Positions 25,967-33,558 of a stretch of DNA of 64,000 bases are shown piece after piece. How positions within the stretch are numbered: position 1 is the stretch's first letter; each line of letters opens with the position of its first letter. A model generated the notes under the pieces. It was not told where the DNA came from and did no database searches. It was given only the letters and a program-made list of their open reading frames with translations. The stretch spans positions 46,464 to 110,463 of the forward strand of contig JAAWJI010000007.1 in NCBI GenBank assembly GCA_022796795.1. Direction: 5' to 3'. The translations under genes were made by a program, and so were the position numbers. The stretch comes from Lachnospiraceae bacterium. Its GTDB lineage: Bacteria > Bacillota > Clostridia > Lachnospirales > Lachnospiraceae.

Positions 25967-27730
25967 TTACAATTCCGCCGCAAAAACTGCCGCGTCCTTT
26001 GTCAGCGGGCTACGCCTTTGGTAATCAAAAACAACAAATGCAGGCTCCTGCCTGTTCCCCCCTTCATCAAACGCCCGCACCTCCACATGCTTTTCCTTTC
26101 CATACTGCTTTTGCAGCAGCCGAATCTGTTCCTTCCAGGGAGACAGATCCCGGGAAAAGCCGGGCCTGGTCTTAGCCGCCTCCCGCAGATAATAGTCCAT
26201 GGTCAAAAGCTCCTGGAAATGTTCCTCCTCCAAATGACGTTCCCGGATGAAATCCAGCAAAATCTCATACCGTCTTACCCTGGTATGCTGAATTCGATCC
26301 CAGCCGTGATCCTGGTAATAAGCAGCCAGCTCCTCAAAAAAGACAAAGGCGGATTCCCAGAAAGTCATTAGCCTGTCCAGGGTCAGGGAAAATTGTCCAC
26401 TGTTGTAGTAGAGTTCCACCATCTGCTCCACCTTCTTCAGGCGAAGCAATTCCCCATAGTGCAGCCAGCGGGTGGAAAGCACCTCATAGGGCGGCTTGTC
26501 CCGGTACAAAATCCCATATTTTTCCGCATCCTCCTGCATCCTGGTTCCTTTCAGCACCTTTAGAAATCCCAGCTGCAGCTGCTCCGGCCTCAGGGCAAAT
26601 ACCCGATCAAAGGAACGGGCAAACCGTTCCAGCCCCTCACAGGGCAAACCGGCAATGAGATCCAGATGCTGATGGATATTGCCAAAGCTCTTCACCTGCC
26701 TGACTCGTTTTTCCACCAGGGCCAAATCCATGCGGCGGTAAATCTGCTCCAGGGTCTCCTTGCAGGTGGACTGGATACCGATTTCCAACTGCACCTGTCC
26801 CGGCCGAAGACGTCTGAGAATCTCCAGCTCCGCCTCTGTCAGCAGATCTGCGGCGATCTCAAAGTGAAAGTTGGTCACCCCGTTGTCATGGTCCAGGAGA
26901 TACTGCCAGACGGCCAGGGCGTGGCTCTCTTTACAGTTAAAGGTCCGGTCCACAAACTTTACCTGGGCCACTCCTGCTTCCAGAAAAGCCATTAGCTCCC
27001 GCCTTACCAGTTCCAGATCCCGAAACCGCACCCGCTTATCTATGGAAGAGAGACAGTAGCTGCAGGAAAAGGGGCAGCCTCTGCTTGACTCATAGTAAAG
27101 GATCTTGTGTGAAAAATCCCCCAGATTCTTGTAAGGGAAGGGAATCTCATTGAGATTTGGCAGCTTCATCTGGGGGTAAACCTGAATCCCATTCTGCCAA
27201 AAGGCCAGGCCGTCCCGGATCCCTAAGTCTCCTTGCTCCTTCTCCCGCTCCCGGGAGCTCTCCATCTCCGCTCCCAAAATCTTACCCCAAACTCCCTCTT
27301 CCCCTCTCCTCCTTCGCTCCCTTTTATCCTCCAAATTCTTCCTGTAATATCGCAGCAGCCGGGGAAAACTCTCCTCTCCCTCCCCCAGCAGCACCCCGGT
27401 AATGGCCGGATTTTCCTCCAGCACCCGGGCAGGTTCATAGGAAACCTCCGGGCCGCCCACCCATATAGGCACTCCCGGCAGGATTTTAGCGCATTCCGCC
27501 GCCAGCTCCCGCACATATTCCCAGTTCCAGACGTAACAGGAAAAAAACAGCACCTCCGGCTCTCTCTGGTACAGCTCCTGCAGAATCTCCTCTACATACT
27601 GATTGATGGTAAATTCCACCAGATCCACCAGAATCCCTTCCCTGGCTGCCGCCGCCTGCAGACTGTACACAGCCAGATTGGAGTGAATATACTTGGCGTT
27701 CACCGCAACCAGGAGAAACCCTTCCTTCAT
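25967..27730 (-). CDS. Cobalamin-binding-fold radical SAM protein with DUF4080
   Basis: This is a 587-residue protein. An N-terminal B12-binding-type Rossmann domain (residues 1-140, AVNAKYIHSNLAVYSLQ, later WVGGPEVSYEP) is followed by a radical SAM core with the iron-sulfur triad CPFSCSYC (about residue 215). The C-terminal DUF4080 domain spans about 390-560. Such proteins use S-adenosylmethionine radicals on unknown substrates; cobalamin may or may not be bound. It overlaps larB by 4 bp, so the two are translationally coupled. A 30-residue Arg/Glu-rich insertion (around RERRRRGEEG) separates the first two domains. Confidence 0.9.
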   Translation of the reverse strand: MKEGFLLVAVNAKYIHSNLAVYSLQAAAAREGILVDLVEFTINQYVEEILQELYQREPEVLFFSCYVWNWEYVRELAAECAKILPGVPIWVGGPEVSYEPARVLEENPAITGVLLGEGEESFPRLLRYYRKNLEDKRERRRRGEEGVWGKILGAEMESSREREKEQGDLGIRDGLAFWQNGIQVYPQMKLPNLNEIPFPYKNLGDFSHKILYYESSRGCPFSCSYCLSSIDKRVRFRDLELVRRELMAFLEAGVAQVKFVDRTFNCKESHALAVWQYLLDHDNGVTNFHFEIAADLLTEAELEILRRLRPGQVQLEIGIQSTCKETLEQIYRRMDLALVEKRVRQVKSFGNIHQHLDLIAGLPCEGLERFARSFDRVFALRPEQLQLGFLKVLKGTRMQEDAEKYGILYRDKPPYEVLSTRWLHYGELLRLKKVEQMVELYYNSGQFSLTLDRLMTFWESAFVFFEELAAYYQDHGWDRIQHTRVRRYEILLDFIRERHLEEEHFQELLTMDYYLREAAKTRPGFSRDLSPWKEQIRLLQKQYGKEKHVEVRAFDEGGNRQEPAFVVFDYQRRSPLTKDAAVFAAEL

Positions 27731-28485
27731 GACTCCTCCCTCCAGGCCATGCGATTGATCTGAGTGGCCAGATATCCCGCCCCAAAGCCATTGTCAATAT
27801 TGACCACGGCAATTCCCTCCGCACAGGAATTCAGCATGGTCAAAAGAGCAGAAATCCCGCCGAAATTGGCCCCATAGCCCACAGAGGTGGGCACCGCGAT
27901 CACCGGCTTGTCCACAAGCCCGGCCAGGACTCCCGGCAGAGCTCCCTCCATGCCTGCCACAGCCACCACGCAGTTTGCCTTACGGATCTGCTCCATTTTG
28001 GAAAAGAGCCGGTGGATTCCCGCCACACCCACATCGTAGATGCGCTCCACTCGGCTTCCGAAATACTCAGCCACCCGGGCCGCCTCCTCGGCCACCGGGA
28101 TATCCGAAGTGCCTGCCGTACAGACTGCAATGTTCCCTCTAAGCTCCGGCCTGGCATAGCACAGGCAGAGAACCCGGGACATGGGATCATACAAAAGCTC
28201 CGGCCCCAAAATCTCCTTTGCCACCGCCTCATACTGCTTCCTGGTGGCCCGGGTACCCAGCACATTTTCCCGGCGGGCCGCAAAGCTGCCGTAAATCCTT
28301 TGCAGCTGCTCCTCGCTCTTTCCCGCGCAGTAGATTACCTCTCCAAAGCCGGAGCGCAGTCCCCGGTGGTGGTCAATCTTGGCGCAGCCAAGATCCTCAT
28401 AGGGCAGATTTTTCAGCTGCTCCTCTGCCTCCTCCACAGTGATCTGGCCTGTCCGTACCTGATTAAGCAATGCATGCACATCCAT
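27727..28485 (-). CDS. larB: Nickel-pincer cofactor biosynthesis protein LarB
   Basis: This is a 252-residue LarB, which carboxylates and hydrolyses nicotinic acid adenine dinucleotide in the first step to the pincer cofactor of lactate racemase and related enzymes. The N-terminal helix-loop (LPYEDLGCAKIDHHR) and the PurE-like C-terminal domain (AVCTAGTSDIPVAEEAA, later AVPTSVGYGANFGG) are typical. I start at ATG 28485, which has AAGGAGA and matches family N-termini; the longer frame adds 17 residues. No larA, larC or larE is in the window. It overlaps the DUF4080 radical SAM gene. Confidence 0.93.
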   Translation of the reverse strand: MDVHALLNQVRTGQITVEEAEEQLKNLPYEDLGCAKIDHHRGLRSGFGEVIYCAGKSEEQLQRIYGSFAARRENVLGTRATRKQYEAVAKEILGPELLYDPMSRVLCLCYARPELRGNIAVCTAGTSDIPVAEEAARVAEYFGSRVERIYDVGVAGIHRLFSKMEQIRKANCVVAVAGMEGALPGVLAGLVDKPVIAVPTSVGYGANFGGISALLTMLNSCAEGIAVVNIDNGFGAGYLATQINRMAWREES

Positions 28486-28551
28486 AGATTCGTCTCCTTC
28501 TTTATTTAAAAAATCTGACTTTCTCTGCTCCTCCAATGCTTATATGCTGAC

Positions 28552-28593
28552 AAAAAAACGAGCGACCCGGCATTTTCAGCCTCCGTCACTCGT
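28552..28593 (-). terminator. Hairpin with T-tract upstream of larB
   Basis: On the minus strand ACGAGTGAC pairs with GTCGCTCGT (one G-T pair) and a GGC/GCC inner stem, followed by seven Ts. It lies about 65 bp before the larB start, so it either catches readthrough from the tRNAs or attenuates larB. Confidence 0.75.
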
Positions 28594-28744
28594 CTCACCA
28601 TTTCTAACGCAGATTTTTAAAGCAATGCCTTTTTCACTCTGACTATTTTATCATTGGTTCCAGATTTTATCAAGTTCTTCTAATTTTTGGTGTTCTGATT
28701 TTTGAATTCTAATTTTGGGATTCTTAAACAAACTTTCGCCAATA

Positions 28745-28768
28745 GAAAAAGCCTCAAAAATGAGGCTT
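28745..28768 (-). terminator. Intrinsic terminator of the tRNA-Phe/tRNA-Gly transcript
   Basis: On the minus strand AAGCCTCA-TTTT-TGAGGCTT leads into a T-run, 16 bp after the tRNA-Gly 3' end. Confidence 0.9.
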
Positions 28769-28784
28769 CCCGACAAATAAAAAG

Positions 28785-28855
28785 AGCGGGTGATGGGAAT
28801 CGAACCCACATATCCAGCTTGGAAGGCTGGTGTTCTACCACTGAACTACACCCGC
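28785..28855 (-). tRNA. tRNA-Gly (anticodon TCC)
   Basis: This 71-nt cloverleaf has acceptor GCGGGTG/CACCCGC, anticodon arm CCAGC-CTTCCAA-GCTGG giving TCC, T-loop TTCGATT and discriminator T. CCA is not encoded. It is transcribed after tRNA-Phe. Confidence 0.96.
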
Positions 28856-28883
28856 GTAAATACCTGCTATGAAATAATTTCAA

Positions 28884-28956
<73 letters not shown>

Positions 28957-28979
28957 TTTTATTCCCAACAACATGCTAA

Positions 28980-29008
28980 ATTTTACAATAGTTTTCGTCC
29001 CTTGTCAA
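28980..29008 (-). promoter_or_regulatory. Promoter of the tRNA-Phe/tRNA-Gly pair
   Basis: On the minus strand TTGACA (29003-29008), 17 bp, TAAAAT (28980-28985), 24 bp before tRNA-Phe. Confidence 0.85.
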
Positions 29009-29082
29009 GATAAATTTCTTCATGCATGTGACAATTTTTTCACCGAAACGACTTTCTTTTTATGACAAATCTCCTATTTTCT

Positions 29083-29112
29083 TTGGACAAGAGACACACT
29101 CTATGATAGAAT
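29083..29112 (+). promoter_or_regulatory. Promoter of the NanQ/BNR pair
   Basis: On the plus strand TTGGAC/TGGACA near 29083-29089 and TAGAAT (29107-29112) with a 17-18 bp spacer. A GC-rich leader with complementary GCCCGGG and CCCGGGC segments (about 29137 and 29200) lies before the start codon at 29234. Confidence 0.65.
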
Positions 29113-29233
29113 ATCCACGAAAGCATCTGTGTGCCCGGGCGTGTTTCCGGCATTGTGCTTTTCCATTTTATGGGTAGTGATCAAATAGCGGCGTCCCCCG
29201 GGCCGTCCGCACCAACAGAAAGGAGTTTTACCT

Positions 29234-29695
29234 ATGATTTTTGATTCCGTACTTCACGCAAAGGATTATGAGGGAATCAACCCTGACATTTTCCGGGCCC
29301 TGGAGGCTGCCAGGACCTACACCCCCGAAAACTATCCCGGAGGACGGGTGGAACTGGAGGGAGACCGGATTTTTCTCAATCTGGCCAGCTATGAAACCCA
29401 TGCGCCTGAGGACGCCCTTATGGAGGCCCACAGGCAGTATATCGACGTCATGTACATGGTGGAGGGCTCGGAGACCATCTATGTGAAGCAGACGGACAAG
29501 CTTTCCTGTATCACCCAGGAATATGAGGCCGAAGGAGACGCTCTCCTTGGCAAAAAGGACCCGGACGCCACGGCTGTGCGCCTGGAGCCTGGAAACTTTA
29601 TTATCCTGTTCCCTCAGGATGCCCACGCCCCCGCCTGCCACGCAGACGGCCCTGTCTCTGTTAAAAAGGTGATTGGAAAAGTCCGTATTGGTTGA
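29234..29695 (+). CDS. nanQ: YhcH/YjgK/YiaL family protein, N-acetylneuraminate anomerase type
   Basis: This is a 153-residue cupin-like protein of the YhcH family, shown in E. coli (NanQ) to speed opening of the cyclic sialic acid form. Family landmarks are EAHRQYIDVMYMVEG in the middle, then ILFPQDAHAPACH and the C-terminal VKKVIGKVRI; the histidines and glutamate are the probable metal ligands. AAAGGAG precedes the ATG. It is followed after 30 bp by a BNR-repeat sialidase-like gene, supporting a sialic-acid role. A sialic-acid-lyase-like gene lies 25 kb away. Other YhcH members act on other sugars, so the substrate is inferred. Confidence 0.85.
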   Translation: MIFDSVLHAKDYEGINPDIFRALEAARTYTPENYPGGRVELEGDRIFLNLASYETHAPEDALMEAHRQYIDVMYMVEGSETIYVKQTDKLSCITQEYEAEGDALLGKKDPDATAVRLEPGNFIILFPQDAHAPACHADGPVSVKKVIGKVRIG

Positions 29696-29725
29696 TTCTC
29701 CAGGGACGAAAGAAAGGATTTATGG

Positions 29726-30835
29726 ATGAAACAATTATTTTCTACTTATGTATATGAAAATCCCCTGCCTCAGCTTCGAGCGCGGAACTCGGCGTTTCTC
29801 CACCTGTGCCAGCTGCCGGACGGGCGGATCCTGGCCGCTCACCAGATGGGGCAGGCCTTTGAGAGCGTGGACGGCACCACCTGGCTGTCGGAAAGCACAG
29901 ATCAGGGACGCACCTGGTCAAAGCCCTGGCAGGCCTTTGATAAATCCCGGGAAGCCGTTCCCCTGACAGACTCTGCCAAGCTGACTCTGCTGCCGGACGG
30001 ACGCCTTCTGGCCTTCGGCTATGCGTTTTTCCGCCCGGACCCGGACCTTCCCATTGGGAATCCGGCTACCGGCGGCCTTTTGGAGGATCAGGTTTATTTT
30101 TCCGTCTCCAGGGATCTGGGACGTACCTGGTCCATGCATGAGCCGGTTCCCACTGCCTGGAACGGCCACACAGAGGCCTCGGCTCCCCTGACAATCCTTC
30201 AGGACGGAAGCTGGGCCACTCCTGTCACAGGTTTCACAGACTGGGCAGGACATGCTGTCTCCCGCAACTGCGGGCGTCTGCTGCGAAGCTTTGACCAGGG
30301 GAAAACCTGGAATGACCACACGGTCTGCATGGCTTTTCCGGGAGATACTGTCACCTGCTATGAGCAACGCATGTGTCAGCTGCAGGATGGAACCCTGGTG
30401 GTCATAGGCTGGAATGAAAACACAGTCACCGGGGAACGTTTGCACAATCACATTACCATATCCACAGACAACGGGCAAACCTTCTCAGATCCCATTGACA
30501 CGGGCATCCAGGGGCAGGCCTCCTCTGTGCTGGCCCTGGAGGGTTCTAGGGTTCTCACCCTTCACGCCATCCGGCGGGATACAGACGCTCCGGGCATCTA
30601 CGCCTGCGTGGCAGATGTAAAGGACGGACGCTGGGAAACCATAAGCCTGGAACGTGTCTGGGCTCCTCCTGTACCTCCCATAAAAGATAAAAAGATGGCG
30701 GAGATTTTCTCCTTCCTGAAATTCGGACAGCCAGGGCTCATCCGCCTGCAGGACGGAACCTTTCTCATGTCCCATTGGGTCTGTGAGGAGGGCTGCTATA
30801 AAACCTGCGCCACCGGATTTTCCGCAGACCTGTAA
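29726..30835 (+). CDS. BNR/Asp-box repeat protein, sialidase-like
   Basis: This 369-residue beta-propeller protein has four Asp-boxes: STDQGRTW (57-64), SRDLGRTW (128-135), SFDQGKTW (188-195) and STDNGQTF (246-253). These place it in the sialidase superfamily. It has no signal peptide, so it is likely intracellular, and the N-terminus shows no RIP/FRIP arginine motif of classical GH33 enzymes. Pairing with the NanQ-like gene supports action on sialylated or similar oligosaccharides, but catalysis is not certain; a non-catalytic or differently specific propeller is possible. A strong terminator follows. Confidence 0.8.
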   Translation: MKQLFSTYVYENPLPQLRARNSAFLHLCQLPDGRILAAHQMGQAFESVDGTTWLSESTDQGRTWSKPWQAFDKSREAVPLTDSAKLTLLPDGRLLAFGYAFFRPDPDLPIGNPATGGLLEDQVYFSVSRDLGRTWSMHEPVPTAWNGHTEASAPLTILQDGSWATPVTGFTDWAGHAVSRNCGRLLRSFDQGKTWNDHTVCMAFPGDTVTCYEQRMCQLQDGTLVVIGWNENTVTGERLHNHITISTDNGQTFSDPIDTGIQGQASSVLALEGSRVLTLHAIRRDTDAPGIYACVADVKDGRWETISLERVWAPPVPPIKDKKMAEIFSFLKFGQPGLIRLQDGTFLMSHWVCEEGCYKTCATGFSADL

Positions 30836-30837
30836 AA

Positions 30838-30893
30838 GAAAGGGGCGGTGAAAAATGGAAGGACTAAAACGCCATTTTTCGCCACCCCTTTTA
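30838..30893. terminator. Strong bidirectional terminator between convergent genes
   Basis: A 17-bp near-perfect stem (GGGGCGGTGAAAAATGG / CCATTTTTCGCCACCCC) ends in TTTT on the plus strand, between the BNR gene and telA. Confidence 0.9.
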
Positions 30894-30895
30894 TT

Positions 30896-32044
30896 TCAAT
30901 GCTGATCTCTTCGGATCTCCAGAAGCTTCTCCCGCAATTCGCCCTCCATACGGCGCATCTCCGCCTCTGCCTCCTGGCGTTTCATGCGTCCCTCCTGCTG
31001 GATCTTCATGACCTCATCCAGGGTGGAAATCAAGGTGGCGTTGGTATTGCGCAGGGTCTCGATATCCACAATGCCCCGCTCCGTCTCCTTAGCCGTCTCA
31101 ATGGTGGCAAGCTTAAGAGTCTCCGCATTTTTCTTCAGCAGCTCATTGGTCATATCCGTGACTTCCCGCTGCGCCTGGGCCGCCTGCACGGAGTGCTCTA
31201 CTCCCAGGGCCAAAACCATCTGGCTCTTCCACAGAGGGATGGTATTGACAATGGTGGACTGGATCTTCTCTACCATCTGGGTGTCGTTTCCCTGAACCAG
31301 ACGAATCTGTGGCGCCGTCTGCATGGCAATGGTCCGGGTCAGATCCAGGTCGTGCAGTTTCTTTTCAAACCGCTGGCACATAGCATCCAGATCCCTGGCT
31401 GCCTGGGCGTCCTCCGGGAGTCCTGTCCGCTCTGCCTTTGCCAAGGCCTGGGGCAGATCCTCCTGTCTGGTTTTGGACAGCTTTTTCTTTCCTGCCAGAA
31501 TATACATGGACAGCTCTTTAAAATAGTTGAGATTCAGCTCATACATCTGGTCCAGAAGAGCCGCATCCTTTAAAAGCTGAACCTGATGCCCCTCCAGCAC
31601 CTTCACGATCTTGTTGATGTTTACCTCGGCTTTCTCATACTTGGCCTTCATAGCCGTCAGCTTGTTGGAGCTTTTCTTGAAAATGCCCAGAAATCCTTTT
31701 TCCTCCTCTGCGTCAAAACTCTTCAGCTCTGTCACCACGTCGGACAAGGCCTCCCCCACCTGGCCCAGATCCTTGGTCCGCACATTTCCCAGCACATCCT
31801 CGGAAAAATCCGCCATTTTCTTCTGGGTTCCCGCACCGTACTGCATGACCGCATTGGAATTAGTCAAATCAATCTGTCCGGCGAAGTCATCCACCATCCT
31901 TCGCTCATCCTCGCTAAGCATACTGTCGTCCCAGTCCTGCTCCACAGGCTTCTCCGCCTGCACTGCAACTGGCGCCGGCGACTGGTCCCCAAACGGATCC
32001 AGGGTCAGCACCGGAGCCATTTTTTCCTTTTCCAGTTCCATCAT
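30896..32044 (-). CDS. TelA-family toxic anion resistance protein
   Basis: This is a 382-residue cytosolic protein of the TelA/KlaA family, linked to tellurite and cell-wall antibiotic tolerance. Sequence is mostly charged helix; VDDFAGQIDLTNSNAVMQYG and LGIFKKSSNKLTAMKAKYEK near residues 50-140 and AQAQREVTDMTNELLKKNAE near 290 are typical. It overlaps the XpaC-like gene by 4 bp, the usual partner arrangement. The start has GGAGGG. How TelA acts is unknown. Confidence 0.92.
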   Translation of the reverse strand: MMELEKEKMAPVLTLDPFGDQSPAPVAVQAEKPVEQDWDDSMLSEDERRMVDDFAGQIDLTNSNAVMQYGAGTQKKMADFSEDVLGNVRTKDLGQVGEALSDVVTELKSFDAEEEKGFLGIFKKSSNKLTAMKAKYEKAEVNINKIVKVLEGHQVQLLKDAALLDQMYELNLNYFKELSMYILAGKKKLSKTRQEDLPQALAKAERTGLPEDAQAARDLDAMCQRFEKKLHDLDLTRTIAMQTAPQIRLVQGNDTQMVEKIQSTIVNTIPLWKSQMVLALGVEHSVQAAQAQREVTDMTNELLKKNAETLKLATIETAKETERGIVDIETLRNTNATLISTLDEVMKIQQEGRMKRQEAEAEMRRMEGELREKLLEIRRDQH

Positions 32045-33393
32045 TGCGAATCCCTCCTAAAATCATTATTGGTCAGTCCCTCCTGGGCCAACATGGTCTG
32101 AAGAACTGAGATATCGGACGACACATCCCAGGCTTTATCCCGGAACAGGCTGTCCAGTAATTTTTCAAAGGCCACATTCAGGGTGTCCAGCACATCCTCA
32201 ATCTCCTTCTTCGAGCGTCCGATGTGCTCTCCTTGCACTGGCTGGGCATCCAGCTGAGCGTAAGCGTCTAAAAGCTTCACCGTGGTGGGCAGGTAGTACT
32301 CCATAAGCTTGCGGATATCGGAGACATTCTCTGGATTTTCCTTTACCTGCACAAAAATCTGCTGCACCAGCTCCTCGATCCGGGAAATCTTGGCGGAAAT
32401 CTCCTCCCCCGGAATATCGTCGTTACATTTGCGGATCCTTTTGATATAGGCTTCCCCGGCCTCCAGCGCCTCCTGTACCTGTTCGGGGATATCCCCTCTC
32501 TCTTGGGCCCTTTTCTGCTCCTCCCTCAGACGCTGCTCCCGCTGCGTCTCCGCCTGCAGATACTGGCTGTAAGTCTCATTGGTCACAATGAGGCAGGTCT
32601 CCTGCCTATCCAGATGCCCCTGGAGAAACCACTGCTTTTTCAGCATATGCTGCACATCCCGTCGAATATATTTCATATCCCGGCCCATACGATCTCCCAG
32701 CTCCTTCAGATCACAGAAGGATCTGCCGCCCAGCACTTCCACATACTGCTGAAACCTGCGGATCTCTGCGCGCATGGAGCCGCCCTTGACCAGCATAAAT
32801 ACCGCTGCCGCCAGGGGAATTCCAAGGATAGCCACGCCCAAAATCGTGCGCATGGCAGACCACAGATTTACCAGAGCCATAAGCAGCATGGCAATCAGGG
32901 ACAGCAATATAGCGCCCAAAAAGATGCTGCCAAAAACGGTCAGGAGAATCCCCCCCACCCTCCTTCCGGAAACATCTGCAAAAAGCGCGGGCCACTGCTT
33001 TTCCTTCCCGCCCAGCCGGTCTGAGCTTTTTCGCGGCTGGCCGGGATTATGGCGGTGGCTGCTCCGGCGGGCCTGAGCCTGTCCCTGGCTCCAGCCATGA
33101 CCTGCGCTGCTCTCTGCAAAGCCTGTATAGCCGGAACTACCGTGGGTATCAAATCCGTTTCTGTAGGTCTGCTTTGTCTCTCCCATCTGCTGGCGCAGAT
33201 TCCGGGCTGCCTCATCCATCGCCCGGCCTGCGGCCTGTCCGGCCTTTTGCACGCTCTCGCCTACGCCGTCCATGGCCTGCTCAATGGTTCTGGAAATATT
33301 ACTGTTCAGTTTATCAAAATCCCTGGTCTCTATGGCATCCTGCACCAGATCGCGGATACTGTTACCCAGGTCGTTCCAGTCAAATTCTGACAT
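32041..33393 (-). CDS. XpaC-like (5-bromo-4-chloroindolyl phosphate hydrolysis) protein
   Basis: This 450-residue protein has a charged, Arg/Gly/Ser-rich N-terminal half with several amphipathic segments (1-140). Two hydrophobic helices follow (residues about 150-200, VGGILLTVFGSIFLGAILLS and onward), then a C-terminal helical XpaC domain with DDIPGEEISAKISRIEELVQ. It is encoded with telA as in many Firmicutes, where the pair is tied to envelope stress and tellurite resistance. I use ATG 33393 (MSEFDWNDLG) with GGAGG about 10 nt away. Despite its name it is probably not a phosphatase. Confidence 0.88.
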   Translation of the reverse strand: MSEFDWNDLGNSIRDLVQDAIETRDFDKLNSNISRTIEQAMDGVGESVQKAGQAAGRAMDEAARNLRQQMGETKQTYRNGFDTHGSSGYTGFAESSAGHGWSQGQAQARRSSHRHNPGQPRKSSDRLGGKEKQWPALFADVSGRRVGGILLTVFGSIFLGAILLSLIAMLLMALVNLWSAMRTILGVAILGIPLAAAVFMLVKGGSMRAEIRRFQQYVEVLGGRSFCDLKELGDRMGRDMKYIRRDVQHMLKKQWFLQGHLDRQETCLIVTNETYSQYLQAETQREQRLREEQKRAQERGDIPEQVQEALEAGEAYIKRIRKCNDDIPGEEISAKISRIEELVQQIFVQVKENPENVSDIRKLMEYYLPTTVKLLDAYAQLDAQPVQGEHIGRSKKEIEDVLDTLNVAFEKLLDSLFRDKAWDVSSDISVLQTMLAQEGLTNNDFRRDSQ

Positions 33394-33483
33394 ATGTTTT
33401 CCGCCTCCCACAACAGACCCTTACTCGGTTCACTGGACTTTGATTTCATGCATTTTATTATATATGAACTGCTGTGAAAAAGC

Positions 33484-33524
33484 AATAAAAACGGCAGGCA
33501 ATCCTTCCGGATCGCCTGCTGCCG
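33484..33524 (-). terminator. Terminator of the MMPL/heptad-lipoprotein operon
   Basis: On the minus strand CGGCAGCAGGCGATCC pairs with GGATTGCCTGCCG and leads into TTTTTATT, 35 bp after the lipoprotein stop. Confidence 0.9.
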
Positions 33525-33558
33525 GGAATATCCCTATTTATTTTTCTATTTCGGAAGC

